A stretch of DNA of 64,000 nt from NCBI RefSeq assembly GCF_945859685.1, contig NC_079149.1:5367118-5431117 (forward strand), in the 5' to 3' direction. Of the stretch, positions 34,901 to 47,565 are shown one piece after another. The notes under the pieces are model-generated. The model had not been told where the DNA came from and did not search any database. It saw nothing but the letters and a program-made list of their open reading frames with translations. The position numbers and the translations under genes were made by a program. This DNA comes from Eupeodes corollae. Taxonomy: Eukaryota; Arthropoda; Insecta; Diptera; Syrphidae. How positions within the stretch are numbered: position 1 is the stretch's first letter; every line of letters starts with the position of its first letter.

Positions 34901-36083
34901 TTTGTACTTCCTCATTCCGCATTCTAATCAATAAAAGTCACGCTTTAAGAGAGAGAAAAAGAGAAGAAAGAGAGAAATATTTTATGTCAAAACAAAACTC
35001 TATAACATGCCATTAACACACCCTACTCTTTACTTAAAGGACTTCATCACTTAAATTGCTAATTGTTTCTGACTTCTTCTAATGTTTTGTTTTATTTTTC
35101 ATTTCTATTTCATTGTTTTCATTTTTCTTTTATTATTTTGATGTTTGTTTTTAATGTTTTCATAGAAGAAGAAGAATAATAAAAGATGAAGAACGACAAG
35201 GATGAAGACCATTTTTTAGATCAATAAATATTTACACGAGTTTAGCTTGTTGACATTTTAGATGCTTCAATTAAGGTTTTTTTTTTCATTTTACGATGAG
35301 TACCAATATCCTTCATTTCATTTTAATTGGAAGAAAATGAAAATTCATCCTTGATGAGGTTGTTTTGCTTGTTTTTTATTTTTGCAGAACGAAAATATGC
35401 CCAACAGGATCTTACAACATAAATAATTAATGCAACAGATTGGTTGAAGGATTAATATTTAAAATATAATTTATGTTACCCTCGTGTTCTACTTTTTTCT
35501 GTAAATGTCTTGAAGATAATTAAAAAATAATTAAAGATTAATAATTCCTTTAATATTCCCTATTCATGAAGAAAGTCTAAAAATAAATACGACCCTAATT
35601 AAGAACACAAGGCCATAACAAGGATAATGTTTATGTCCTTCTCACCAGTGGATTGTGTTATAATTTATTATTGTGCCAATAAAAAGCATCTATAGCAAAA
35701 GTAAATAAATTGATTTTTATTTCTTGGCAAAACAAAAACAGTGTTTTTAAGAAAAGCAACAGCAAAATCATCGCATTATTTTTTTTTACAATCAGATGGG
35801 CGTGATGGGTGGAAGTAATTTTTCATGATTGGTTATGGCCTTCATAAGCCTTTCACGTAATTTTTAAGCCTGAGCATTGTTTCAGCGTATTATTTTTGAC
35901 TTTTGTTTTCTTTAATTGGCTGAAAATATGTATTTTTTGTTTACATATAAGTTTTTGCCGAAATATTGATATTGATCAATAAAATGAGTGGTTTCTGATC
36001 AGCTGTTTTCAAGTTTGGTTTTCGAGTGTTTTCGAAACAATTCTAGGACATTAATATTGTAACCATACAAGCCCAACAAGAAA

Positions 36084-37058
36084 AGAATAGAATAGAATAG
36101 AATAGAATAGAATAGAATAGAATAGAATAGAATAGAATAGAATAGAATAGAATAGAATAGAATAGAATAGAATAGAATAGAATAGAATAGAATAGAATAG
36201 AATAGAATAGAATAGAATAGAATAGAATAGAATAGAATAGAATAGAATAGAATAGAATAGAATAGAATAGAATAGAATAGAATAGAATAGAATAGAATAG
36301 AATAGAATAGAATAGAATAGAATAGAATAGAATAGAATAGAATAGAATAGAATAGAATAGAATAGAATAGAATAGAATAGAATAGAATAGAATAGAATAG
36401 AATAGAATAGAATAGAATAGAATAGAATAGAATAGAATAGAATAGAATAGAATAGAATAGAATAGAATAGAATAGAATAGAATAGAATAGAATAGAATAG
36501 AATAGAATAGAATAGAATAGAATAGAATAGAATAGAATAGAATAGAATAGAATAGAATAGAATAGAATAGAATAGAATAGAATAGAATAGAATAGAATAG
36601 AATAGAATAGAATAGAATAGAATAGAATAGAATAGAATAGAATAGAATAGAATAGAATAGAATAGAATAGAATAGAATAGAATAGAATAGAATAGAATAG
36701 AATAGAATAGAATAGAATAGAATAGAATAGAATAGAATAGAATAGAATAGAATAGAATAGAATAGAATAGAATAGAATAGAATAGAATAGAATAGAATAG
36801 AATAGAATAGAATAGAATAGAATAGAATAGAATAGAATAGAATAGAATAGAATAGAATAGAATAGAATAGAATAGAATAGAATAGAATAGAATAGAATAG
36901 AATAGAATAGAATAGAATAGAATAGAATAGAATAGAATAGAATAGAATAGAATAGAATAGAATAGAATAGAATAGAATAGAATAGAATAGAATAGAATAG
37001 AATAGAATAGAATAGAATAGAATAGAATAGAATAGAATAGAATAGAATAGAATAGAAT
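36084..37058. repeat. Perfect (AATAG)n satellite block, 195 units
   Basis: 975 bp of uninterrupted AATAG pentamers. AATAG is a known simple-satellite unit in Drosophila, here inside an Sdc intron. The long open frame it makes on the minus strand (FYSIL repeated) is an artefact. The true copy number may be larger if the assembly collapsed it. Confidence 0.98.
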
Positions 37059-39369
37059 TCAAAAGTAACGCAATCTCACGTACTGGCCATAATAATTAAG
37101 AACACTCTATCTACACTTAGGATATTAAAGCAAATATTTTTGATACTAACATCATTTTTAAATTACTTTTTGTAATGTAACAAAATTAACCTTCCTGATT
37201 GGTATTGTAACAAATCTCCATATATTTTTTTTCATTTTCAACAAAAATCTGATAAATTGACGTCCTTAAAAATTATGAAAAAAAAAACATCGATGACAAA
37301 TTGAATTTAACCTTTTTTACTATATCATTTTCGTCCTTGTAATAGATACGTTTGTAATACCTTATGGTAGGTTTGGTATTGACCCAGAAAAGACTAAGAT
37401 AGGATATCCGCATATGTAGTTGTCTCTCTTCCTTCCTTTCCTTAACATTCTCATGTGTTATTTATATTTTATTAAAACTGAGGGTCCTTTTTGCTGCCTA
37501 AAATTAGATGTCCTTAAGTCTGTTTATGTCACAACTGAAGACAGTGAATTATTACATAAATATATTTTATATCAATGTAGTATATCTATGAATCTTGCTA
37601 TGTACGAATATATGTTCATGTGTTAGACCAACTTTTGTCATTTATCTTTATAATAAATGTCCTTTTTCGAGAAAAGGTATGTTGTACGAATTCGAATTGC
37701 CTTATTAATGTATATACGTATGTATATCACCTAAAGAGAAATTATTGTTATCCCTACACCTATATGCTTCATATAATGTGTAGAATGACATTTAGTCAAA
37801 CTAAGATATTTATATACATAGTTAGAAGGATAGTAGTAATATGTGCGTATAATGTCCTGATGGCAAGGATTTATAATTGAAAAATAGAGGAAATAAAATG
37901 TCTTCCTTTCACTCTAACTTATGCACGTCAATTAAACTTGGTTTTGCTTAATGATATATTAGCCTTCTGGGTCTTTTGTCATCTAATTTCTTAGGTGTTA
38001 GAGGAGCTATATATAGGAAATAACATATGGGTCGATTGATAATAAAAAACTATCGATTTGTATGATTTGTTGATGATGATGATAATGGCAACGATGATGA
38101 TGGTTTTGATACCACATAACGTGGTGTTGAAAACATGAAAAAGTTACTTCTATTAATGTCATAATATGACATTATTTATTACACAATTAGTCAATATTTG
38201 TATTTATATTGTTGTTTTTCTGATACGTATCAATGGGTCCTCAATCATGATACCTGCTTTATGTAGGACTCATAGTTTAACCCACAAACCTTAAATATGG
38301 GAATTATTCAATTATTAGATGACTCGGCAAATGTTACAGTTCATTGAAGCATTTAAGTATGGATCCAGTTAGAGTTTATTGAACTAAATAAAACAGCTTA
38401 TGTTGATCAAGTTTTAATCACACACGGAAAACAAGTTTGATTTTTTAATTTGCACTTACAAAGCTTCAACTTTGTACATTCAAGTTTTTGCAATACATGG
38501 TGTACTCACCCTACAAACAAAATAAGATGAGTTAGAAAATATTTCTTTGAAATCCTGAAAAAAAACTACTCGTAACACCAAAAGTTGTTGCCATTACTTT
38601 CGTTCCTCGACACCTCACCATTCCATTTTGCAACCTATACCAAAGCTATTTAAAAACTATGATCTTTTTTAAGGCATAATTGGTCTTAGGCATAATTTGT
38701 TTTTGGAATAATATATATTCATAGGAAAATTCATAAATTATCCCAAGCGTCACACTAGTGTGTCATATCAGTAACAATTTCAAACTAAGACTTGGGACAT
38801 TTTTAAATGTGTTCTATTAGAAAAAAATCAACTTTAAGCTTGTGATTTTACAGGATTTTTGCTCTTATTTTCTATTGGTTACATAAAAGTGCCATATACG
38901 TAACAACTTTAAAATAAAGCGAAATTTGTTTTAATTCTTAGTCTTATAAGAAAGAATGCTACTTTTTGGACTATTTCACAAATTATGTTTTTAGTCTAGT
39001 AAAAATAGACCACGGAATAATTTGCATATGAATTTAATTTTGTACAGACACTGAGGATATTGTTTTTAACAAGTGAGAAAAAGTCCTCAAAACTCCAATG
39101 GGAGCTTAAAAAGTCTTAAAATCTTTTGTCAAAAATTCCTACAAAACCATTTTTGAGCTTGACTTTGATAATAATGAGATTAACTACAAAACAACTTTTT
39201 CCACGATCAGTCGCGTTCAGAAGTTACATTGGTTAAAAAAATGCTATTACTAAGTAGAGTTACATTTTATTTTACTAAGATTTTTTTAAAAGTTGCATAT
39301 TTTTTTTTCTTCAAAAAATAGGATTAGTTAGAAAATCATTTGTTTTATTTTTACTTTCAAAGCTCAGTG

Positions 39370-39835
39370 TTACTGAATAGATCCCGTTTGCCTAAACGGA
39401 GCATATATATCGAGTAAGGACAAAAATAAAGGGCAGTTTATATGAGAAGTAATACTATCACGTATGAAGACCACTGAAAAATACCGTCGGCGAATATCGA
39501 GTTGTGTAAGACCAAGCAGTTTACATCTAGTTTCATAAGGAGGCATTTCAATGTTCCAATTTAGTCGGTGAACTACAATTCGCAAAAATTTTTTCTGAAT
39601 CCTTTCAATCCTTAAACATTGAGTTTTATAAAAATTATTCCAAATTACTGAGCAGTATTCTAGGGAAGATCTCACATAAGCATAAAATATTGATCGAAGG
39701 GTAAATGGATCTTTAAACTCAAAATCAATGTGGGAGTTGAAGTTTAGTTTGTAATCAAATATTACACCTTGGTCTTTCTTTTCTCTAAGCTTAGTAAGTT
39801 GTGTTTTATATATTTCGTAAAACCATTTTCGAGAT
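39370..39835 (-). pseudogene. LINE ORF2 C-terminal fragment
   Basis: The minus strand reads KKDQGVIFDYKLNFNSHID, then after a short loss FKDPFTLRSIFYAYVRSSLE, YCSVIWNNFYKTQCLRIERI and a C-terminus ending DIYAPFRQTGS. This is the region after RT in Jockey/CR1-type elements (LGVxFDxKLxFxxHI ... SxLEYCSVIWNP). No palm domain is present. Confidence 0.75.
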
Positions 39836-40017
39836 TTATAGTGATTCGGTTACAAAAAATAGCTAGCTTTGTTGTAGTGGACCTTCAAGCTATAAATCCA
39901 TGCTGAGATGGCACAATCGTTTCTTTAAGAATAAAGGTTAGTTTTTCATAAAATATTTTTTCGAAAAGTTTGGGAATCGTAGACAAGCTAGAAAATGTTC
40001 TAATCATCAAGAAAAAG

Positions 40018-40236
40018 ACCCTTTTTCGAGAGAAACATTGAATTCAGGAATTGACAAATCCTCTAAGAATAATTCTATAAGACAAATAGTTCTTGTCATG
40101 AGTGCTTTCACAAATTAGAGTTCGGATTCGGCTTGAAACTATAGGTCCCCTCCATCCCTGACAACATGACTTCCACACATGAATGGATGAGAGTTGTAAG
40201 TCACTAGGTTTTAGTTCTCAACGGACTATTGCGCCA
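40018..40236 (+). mobile_element. SINE remnant lacking the tRNA head
   Basis: This is the reverse orientation of the SINE at 50729-51045. It matches GGAATTGACAAATCC, TTCTTGTCATGA, GGTCCC-TCCATCCCTGACAA and the 3' end CAACGGACTATTGCGCCA. The tRNA-like part is gone. Confidence 0.65.
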
Positions 40237-41834
40237 ACTTATTTATAATTCTTTATTTATTTCAAAAAAATAGTTTTTGCAATTTCCTATATTTCCACAT
40301 TTTGAATTTTTGTTCGAACGCTAAGTTTGATATTTTAAGGTTTAAGTATGGTATTTTATTATTTTTTAAAGATTTTTTATTGCTTCAACTTAAAAAAAAA
40401 TCAGGAATCAAAACCACTGTACACATCGTAACATAAAACAATAAACTAATTATAATTATTATGTTAAGTAAGCTAAAATACAATAAACAAAATAAAGAAT
40501 AGTACGTATACGCCTGAGTATTCCATTCTCACTTTTTTTCTTTGTATGAAGTGGCCATGCTTAAACAATTATTTTAATGTTTCAATATTGTTTAAAATAT
40601 AATTTGTGTTTGTTTTATGATAGTAAAACATTAAATCTGTGGTGGAATCGATTTAAGTAATTGTTGATAAATGACAGTCGAAATAAACGAATTAGATTTC
40701 TGTAAGGTAAGATTCAAAGTGATAGCTAAAAAGCTGTCGCAATAATAGTTTTAGGTCCTCATTACGAGAAACGAATCGAACGTTTGACTTAAAGCGTTTT
40801 TGAAATCACTCATTTCGTGAATACCATTTCAATATTCACTTGAAAAGGCAATTTAAAAAAAAAAGAGATGCTAACCCATTTGAACGTAAAAACTAACCCA
40901 TTTTAATTTTGCTCTATATTGAATTTCTTAAACGTTCGGTTTAAGTCCATCGTTCGATTCGCTTCTCGTAATAAGGGTCTTACAGTAATTTTCCAACAAA
41001 TATGTCGTTTTTGAATAGAGTTACCAGACGCTTACACAAACGAATGGAAAATTTATTCAATTTCTTTTTTAGTTTGAAAAAAGTATTCATTTGACCGACA
41101 TAACTTACGACATTCGAAAAAAACTCAAGAAAAGTAAGAAAGTTTTTATTTAGTTCATCTTATGAATGAATTGTGACAAATCTGATGTGAAATTGTTCAA
41201 TCGAATTGAATTGAGTTGAATCATGGTCAATTTGACTATCAACAATATGTCACTTATCACCTTAGCTGATTCCAACCCCCTTTTTAGACAGAATATGGAA
41301 AATTTCGATATTTTGAATATTTTAAATTTTTTGAAACCGCTACAAATTACAAACACTCGCTTGAAGAAAAAAGTTAGCTAAGCTGTTTTGTAGTTATTAT
41401 CATGGTCTTCAAAGCCTAAAAAGGAGAATTTTTGAAGAAAAAAAAAGCTTAATAATTTCTAATGCTCATTTTGGGACGTTAGTCACGTGATAAAAATGAC
41501 TTTCTCAGTGTCCGCACTAATTTTCTTCCACATTCGAGCTATTCCTAGATTTGAATAATTGTGTGTCTATTCTGCCAGGACCAATAAATTCTCCTTATTT
41601 ATATAGATACGCTAGACTTTAAAAGAAGCAAGTTAACTCTTTTCTTCTTTGACGACATGCACTTACTTTACTTTGGAATAGTAATATATCAAAGTAAACC
41701 TTTGTTCGAAAAAAATTAAATTAAATTCATTCTAAAATAATATCGAACAAATTTTACAAAGAATTCTTCTTCGAATCTACAAAAAAAAATATTCCGTAAA
41801 AGTTTGTAACTTTTTTGTTGTTGTCATTCTTTAC

Positions 41835-41893
41835 GCCCTGAGGCCGGCGGCGGCGACGTTGTCGTCGTCGGCGGTGGAGTAGGAGTCCAATAC
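41835..41893. other. GC-rich island in AT-rich intron
   Basis: About 60 bases made of GGC/GAC/GTC triplets (GGCCGGCGGCGGCGACGTTG followed by TCGTCGTCGGCGG) include the palindrome CGAC-GTT-GTCG. In the Sdc sense one frame reads TPTPPPTTTTSPPPASG. No convincing phase-0 splice sites flank it, so it is not called an exon. Confidence 0.4.
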
Positions 41894-43944
41894 GACAAAT
41901 AAGTAGCTAAAACCCCCGTCTTTTTATTGAAAACGATTTCTCAATTACTAGACGTACCTCCCTACTTTCTTACATTTATTGCCTCCCACAACAACTCACC
42001 CATGGCTACTGAAGGACCTCCCAAACACTCAAGTCACAATTCAAACTTTTTTGGAATGTTGAAATTGGTTTCGTTTATTTCATTTTATAGAAATTCCTTT
42101 ATGCCCCCAAAGCATTCTATTTAATTCTTTTTTTTTGTTTGGTCTTTTTGTCTTCTGTCTGAGTGTGTTTTCTTGAGGGCAATTCTGTGCACAGCTTTTT
42201 TATCATACACACATTTGTATATATGTACGTGTGTATAAAACATTTAAGGGTAAATTTAGTTTTAGTTCGTTCTTTGACACATAAAGTAATATGACAATAA
42301 ATTGGACGTGACACTTTGTATTATCATGATTTCTTTTGTTTTCAGTTTTTTATTGTTTTTTATTTTATTTTGTTGCGCTATCTGCCCTAAGGAAGGACAC
42401 TAAAACAGGAGAAAGAGAGCAAACAAAAATGTACCATCTTGAAAGGATATTCCATTTCTATTAGATGCCATAGTTTGTCCAAAAGAAACTAGACCAAAGT
42501 AGAGGCAAACAAAAACAACAATATGGTTGCACTTATGTTGGAATACGATTTTGTGACTTTACCGACAAAAATACCTAACTATACCATCAGGATATGGCTA
42601 GTGGAAGTGTTGGTTGTCATTTTTGTAGTTGGTTTGTTTTTAATTTTTTTTGCAGAACTCTAGAACACCAAGAAAACATTGAGTTTATACTTTTTGTTGT
42701 TTCAGCGATGAACCAAAAAACTGTGTTGAAATTTTTGTCACTCAATTAAAGTTTTGGCAGAGCAAATATTGCCATAAAAAAGTAAGTATTTCATAACGAA
42801 CTTGGATTTTGGCTATTTCATCGCTAGGAACAGATTTAAAACTACTGTGACGTAATGACACATGCCTAATGCATTCTTTTTCATATTCAAAAAAGAGCTT
42901 AAAAATAACTTCTAACTTTAAGCGAAAAAAACATGGAGTCATACATTAACATATTTGTTTTATATTTACTTAAACATTTTCAGGAAGCCTTATCCTAACC
43001 AACTTTTTTTTTAAACTTACTCGAACTCAACTCAAGCATACAGGATAAACTTCCTTCCTACAAAAAATTGTTTTAAATCTTATGTAATCTTTTGCTCCTT
43101 AGTGTAGCTGTCAGAAATAAGGAGCAGAACAAAAAAGTAAAAATGCATCGTTTATCTCACTCAATGATGGGCGTTGGGAAACAAACTTTCATCCTTTCTC
43201 GTCCTTTTATTTTACACCAAACTTTGTTGCAAAAGATTTTTAAATTTTTTGTTTATTTTTTTGTACGTGTATTAAAATATATTTTTCACCATGAATTGAC
43301 AATTTTTCCAAAAAAAAAATAACATAACAGAATATTCTATTTTTATATTAATTTTTTCGTTGAAGGACTAACATACATTATATCCTGAAGGAAAGGAAAG
43401 ATTTCCATCAATCGACTAGAGATTATTTCGATATCCTTATGTGTTGTAATAGAATTTTCTTGTCACTTTTTTTTTGGGGATAAAGCTTTTCACAAGAAAA
43501 ACAAACTAAAAGATTTTATATCAAGAGATGATAATGTAACAAAATATTTTTTTTTGATACGCATCAAGGACACAAAAGTCCTTCTTTCATTGCATTATTC
43601 ACTCTTAAGATTATTTTTATATTAATAAAGATATTTTTTTTTTAGATGGCTTTATTCAGAACTTTGATTCTTAATATTTTTCACCTTAAATTTGAAAATT
43701 AAATCTCGAATAAGAAAATTTAAAAGACGCTTGCGAACCACATTGAAAATTTCCCTTAGGCCCACTTTGAAATAACAAATTATTTGCATTAAAACAAATT
43801 TTCATTTAATGACCTCAAAAAATTATATGAAGAATAAATTAAAGGTTAAACTGTCTTTTAAAGAGAGATGTTAGGTACGTTATATGGTATGGCATTTTTG
43901 GTCAGCACATTTTGAAATTATTGGTTTTAGCATTAAATTATGAT

Positions 43945-44265
43945 TGCCCGACCAGCGCTTAATTACTTCAAGGTATTCATTCAAAGGAATATGAGTCCCA
44001 ACGGACAACTCATGTTTAACTGAGCATCGTTAGCGCACAAACGAATTGTGCAATGTTTTACAATAGAAGGAAGTTCATTAACATTCATTGAAAATAGCAA
44101 GGGACCGAGAACAGATCCCTGTGGTACTCTATTATTATTTAATAAAAATTCAAAAAGAGATTTATTAAGTTGTACAGCTTGTAGTCTATGCGGTAAGTAA
44201 AAGTAAAATAAAACGAGTTTAAGAGTTTTTTAGTTTAACATATTAAAGGCCTTTGAAAACTTTGG
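43945..44265 (-). pseudogene. Decayed LINE reverse transcriptase fragment
   Basis: On the minus strand KFSKAFNMLN (near 44235-44262) is followed by VPQGSVLGPLLFSMNVNELP and KHCTIRLCANDAQL (44030-44130). These are RT motifs A, B and C, with the catalytic ADD changed to AND. Deletions and stops separate the parts. The copy is long dead. Confidence 0.7.
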
Positions 44266-44439
44266 AAGCACTAAAAATGTTATGTACTGCAGATTGATGG
44301 CCTTTAGGATATCCTCTGTTAGCACCGATATTTTGTATAAAATTAAATAAGTTTGTGTAATGTTCACTGCAGCAAAATGTTAAAAACATTTGAAATGAAC
44401 CATTTTTGTGAAAAATGGCTCCAACAATTTGAAATTTAA

Positions 44440-44700
44440 CACTGATATCTTTTGTAAAATGAAATATATGAAAATAATTGAGTCGAAAATCTATTTTTCT
44501 AATTTTTTGAATTATTTTTGTTTTGTTTTTATTTTTTGTAAAAAATACTATCGATTTTTTAAAAATAAAGAAACGTTATTTTTCGTTCTGTAAAATTATT
44601 CTGAAAGTAATATCAAGTTTGAAAAATATTCGATTTGAAAAAATAGTTTTTTAAAGTTTTTTTTTGGATTTACAAAAGCGTTTTTTAATTTTTTTTAAAA
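44440..44700. repeat. AT-rich dispersed repeat (GAGTCGAAAAT family)
   Basis: TTGAGTCGAAAAT at 44478-44490 with the T-rich context TTTTGTTTTTATTTTTTGTAA shared with 2650-3130 and 51105-51720. Confidence 0.35.
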
Positions 44701-44732
44701 TTGCTACCAATTTGGTATGACATCGGAATTTA

Positions 44733-45674
44733 AAGGGTTTTTCAATAAAGGCGGGTAGATATTGAAATGGAATATAATAAGCAGTGTATTGGTGAGGTAT
44801 TAATACATTTTTTGTATATGCTTACATTGGCACGAATGAGAGTAGATCAATGACTCTTCTGAACAGATCCGGCTGAATTTGAGTGATGGATTGTGTTATG
44901 TTCACTTTTAGGGCGTCAGTCGTTTGTGGTTTATTTGCATAGACTTCAAGAAACCCCATAGGAAAAATTCTAGCGGGGTCAAATAGCATGATGTTGGTGG
45001 CCAACTCACATCAGCCCTGAGATAACCTTACCCTAAAATCGTTCATGCAAAATGTCAATCGTGGCTTTTGCTGTGTGGCACGTAGCGTCGCCCTGCTGGA
45101 AGCACATGTCGTCTAGGTCCAAATTGTTTAATTTGACGTCGTTTTCAAAAAAGTACGGGACAACTACGCCGCTGGCCCAAAATGCACACCAAACGGTAAC
45201 TTTTTGAGGATGCATTATCACCTGATGGACTTCTCGTGTGTTGTTGTCGTGCCATATACGGCAATTTCGCTTGTTAACACAAACATTCGTCCAAAAATGC
45301 ACCAAAATCGGGGTCCTCTTCCAAACCATTCGAAGCCCAGTCAGCGAACAAACGGCGGCGTTGTCTAGGTTCATGAACTTAAAGCTCCTAGGTCAGTTAG
45401 ATTTTGTGTGCGGGTATAGGCCTAAGTCCCGACGCAAAATCCGCCAAGTTGAAATCTGAGAAAGGCCGAGTTCGTTTGGGAATTTGCGCAAAGTTTGCGT
45501 TAACGAACACTCGTTTTGATAATAAAGTTTTATCATTTGAACGTGCTGTTTAATAGTGTAATTTGACATAATGATTTGGCATAAGCAACTGAATAATAAA
45601 CAAAAGATTTGACAGATGCCACTAAAACAAAATGGCCGCCTGAGGGCGGTAAAAGCGCCAATTTATAAACTCTT
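44733..45674 (-). mobile_element. Decayed mariner/Tc1-like element
   Basis: This 942-bp element has a TA on each side (44731-44732; 45675-45676) and imperfect inverted ends AAGGGTTTTTCAATAAAGGC and AAGAGTTTATAAATTGGCGC. The minus strand starts a transposase at 45569 (MSNYTIKQHVQMIKLYYQNE) but soon meets a stop. Later pieces are KVTVWCAFWASGVVVPYFF, a scrambled catalytic box QQGDATCHTA, and YANKPQTTDALKVNI. Internal deletions and frameshifts make it inactive. Confidence 0.75.
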
Positions 45675-45676
45675 TA

Positions 45677-46798
45677 TAATCACACCTCTAAGAACCAGTT
45701 GGCAAAGCTATTTTTAATTGGAGGCCATTTTGATAGCTGTCAAGTGATTTATTTTAAGTTTGGTTTGGCATTTCCACAAGAATTGATTGACAAATTATGA
45801 AAATGTGTTTTGGAAATCATTGTTCTGTATGAAATAAGTAAACGGTGATTTTTTAAGAGCTTGAGAACTTACCAGCGTACAAACCACACCAAACAGTGCA
45901 TTTTCAGGATGCATGGGCAGTTCTTGAACGGCTTCTGGTTGCTCTTTACTCCAAATGCGGCAATTTTGCTTATTTGCGTAGCCATTCAACCAGAAATGAG
46001 CCTCATCGCTGAACAAAATTTGTCGATAAAAAAGCGGAACCGAACACTGATTTTGGTAATAAAATTCAATGATTTGCAAGCGTTGCTCGTTAGTAAGTCT
46101 ATTCATGATGAAATGTCAAAGCATACTGAGCATCTTTCTCTTTGACACCATGTCTCATATCCCGCGTGATCTGTCAAATACTAATGCATGAAAATCCTAA
46201 CCTCAAAAAAATCACCTTTTATAACGAAAATTTGGTTTGGAGTGATGATAACCCTCAAGTTAATGTCCAGAAACCGTTACATCCACAAAAACTGACAGTT
46301 TGATGTGATTTATGGGTTGGTGGAATAATTTGTCCGAATTTTTTTATAAATGATGGCAGCCAAAACGTAACCGCCAATGATTTAATGGCTATAGGGCCGT
46401 TCTTACTAACTTTTTCGTTCATGAATTGATCGCAGCTCGCATACCTCAACTGGTATATGTTCGGTAACGTTATGGACCCGTGAATTTCGAAGATCCAGTG
46501 ATTTAAAGCCACTTGAACATTTTCTGTAGGTACATTTGAAATAGCTTTTGTCAACTTTGATAAGCCCGAAACGATGAACTATTTGGAGGACAATATTCGC
46601 GGCAATATTGCTTATATACGGAAACATATTTGGAAAATGACAAGGAAAATTGGACCCTTAAATAAAACTTCGTTAGAACTAGCTGTGATAGTCATATGCC
46701 AAAAAACTTATTTAAATTATAATGCCAGAAGTAAATTTAAAAAAATCACTTGTGTTTTATTCTATTTAAAAGTTCTGTACTTTTAGAATAACACCCTG
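45677..46798 (+). mobile_element. Decayed mariner-like element split by a smaller one
   Basis: The right end AGAATAACACCCTG|TA (46785-46800) looks like a mariner inverted terminus. On the plus strand after 46222 comes ENLVWSDDNPQVNVQKPLHP, then QKLTV and a stop, VGGIICPNFFINDGSQNVTA, and a C-terminal ETMNYLEDNIRGNIAYIRK. The DNA at 45677-45838 would be its 5' part. The 379-bp element at 45841-46219 interrupts it at a TA. The left terminus was not recognised. Confidence 0.55.
45841..46219 (-). mobile_element. Internally deleted non-autonomous mariner copy (379 bp)
   Basis: This has the same ends as the full element at 61249-62541 (AACGGTGATTTTTTAAGAGC; right end reverse-complemented AAAAGGTGATTTTTTTGAGG) with TA at both borders. 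Relative to that element, sequence between about 61275 and 61820 and between about 61983 and 62358 is missing, leaving the FSDEAHFWLNGY region and the N-terminus joined. It cannot make transposase but keeps both ends, so it could be mobilised in trans. Confidence 0.85.
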
Positions 46799-47445
46799 TA
46801 AACAACACCAAAAACTGTTACATTATAGCTTATTTTTGCCCTAATGACGTAACAACTGATGCAAATAGAGAAAAATTAAAAATGTAATATCTTTCCGATT
46901 TTCGTCCTTTGCATATTAAATCCATGAACATTTAGTTAAGTTTAAGAAAAAAATGGATCTTAAAGACATTAACTTCCCTTTTTTCTCTTTTGTATTCTAT
47001 TAAAATTACAACAACAAAATTACGAAAAAATGTTAAGAAAATGAATAAATGAATGCGTTCAACTTAAAATTCAGTTTATCCTGACAAAATAAAGGAAGAA
47101 TAAAACAAAACAAAAAAGAAAAGCTGTGGCAAAAATTGGATCAGGATGTGATGGTCGTTTTACGAAGGAAGAAGGAAAAATAAAATAAATTAAGAGGATT
47201 TTAAATGTCCTCCGTCGTTATGAAGTAATTTTTTGTATGCAATTTTAGTTCAAAAGAAAAGGGGAAATAAAATAACTGGGTTCCTTGTTCTTCTATAAAG
47301 TATTATTAATAATTTATAGAAGAACTTTTTTGGGTCAACTATTTCGTTATTCAATTCTTCTTTTTAACAAAAATGTCTTTAATTTTTGTTTGTATTCTCA
47401 TAAAAATGAGATATTATTTATTTTATTTTTATTTTATGTACATAC

Positions 47446-47565
47446 CTCGCCTCGTCCGCCAGAGCCTTCGATACTCTCATCATCGATGTATATTTCATCC
47501 CTTGGAGTTCCACTACTCGATGATACTATCGGCGATGATGGTGATGGCGAAGGTTGAACAGTCTT
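47446..47565 (-). CDS. Sdc: Syndecan internal coding exon, mature N-terminus
   Basis: This is a 120-bp internal exon (40 codons, phase 0 at both ends). On the minus strand the acceptor is a T-rich tract ending in ccag just above 47565, and the donor gtatgt starts at 47445. The translation begins KTVQPSPSPSSP, is Ser/Pro-rich, and ends with the acidic block DEIYIDDESIEGSGGRGE. That block is nearly the same as the mature N-terminus of Drosophila syndecan, a type I transmembrane heparan sulfate proteoglycan that acts in Slit/Robo guidance and as a ligand of the LAR phosphatase. The EGSGGRG segment is a Ser-Gly glycosaminoglycan attachment site next to acidic residues. The next exon (about 29311-30082) continues the conserved block directly. 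No signal peptide is present, so at least one 5' exon lies at higher coordinates. The family call rests on recognised motifs, not on a search. Confidence 0.85.

Larger units (their letters stand above)
30083..47445 (-). other. Sdc: Sdc intron between the two ectodomain exons
   Basis: This 17.4-kb phase-0 intron is bounded by gtatgt at 47445 and T8-cag at 30083. It holds an ACTGTAA-rich segment, the (AATAG)n block, two RT scraps, a SINE remnant and the cluster of mariner-like elements, all annotated separately. In the remainder (about 31960-36080, 37060-39365, 40240-43945 and 46800-47445) I see only AT-rich sequence with short chance open frames. Confidence 0.75.

Noticed and set aside
36043..37062. 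339-codon frame encoding repeated FYSIL
   Set aside because: It is only the translation of the AATAG satellite. A 5-bp unit with no stop in one frame always gives this.
37420..37880. Two adjacent plus-strand frames after the satellite block
   Set aside because: No recognisable motif, AT-driven composition and no splice or promoter context.
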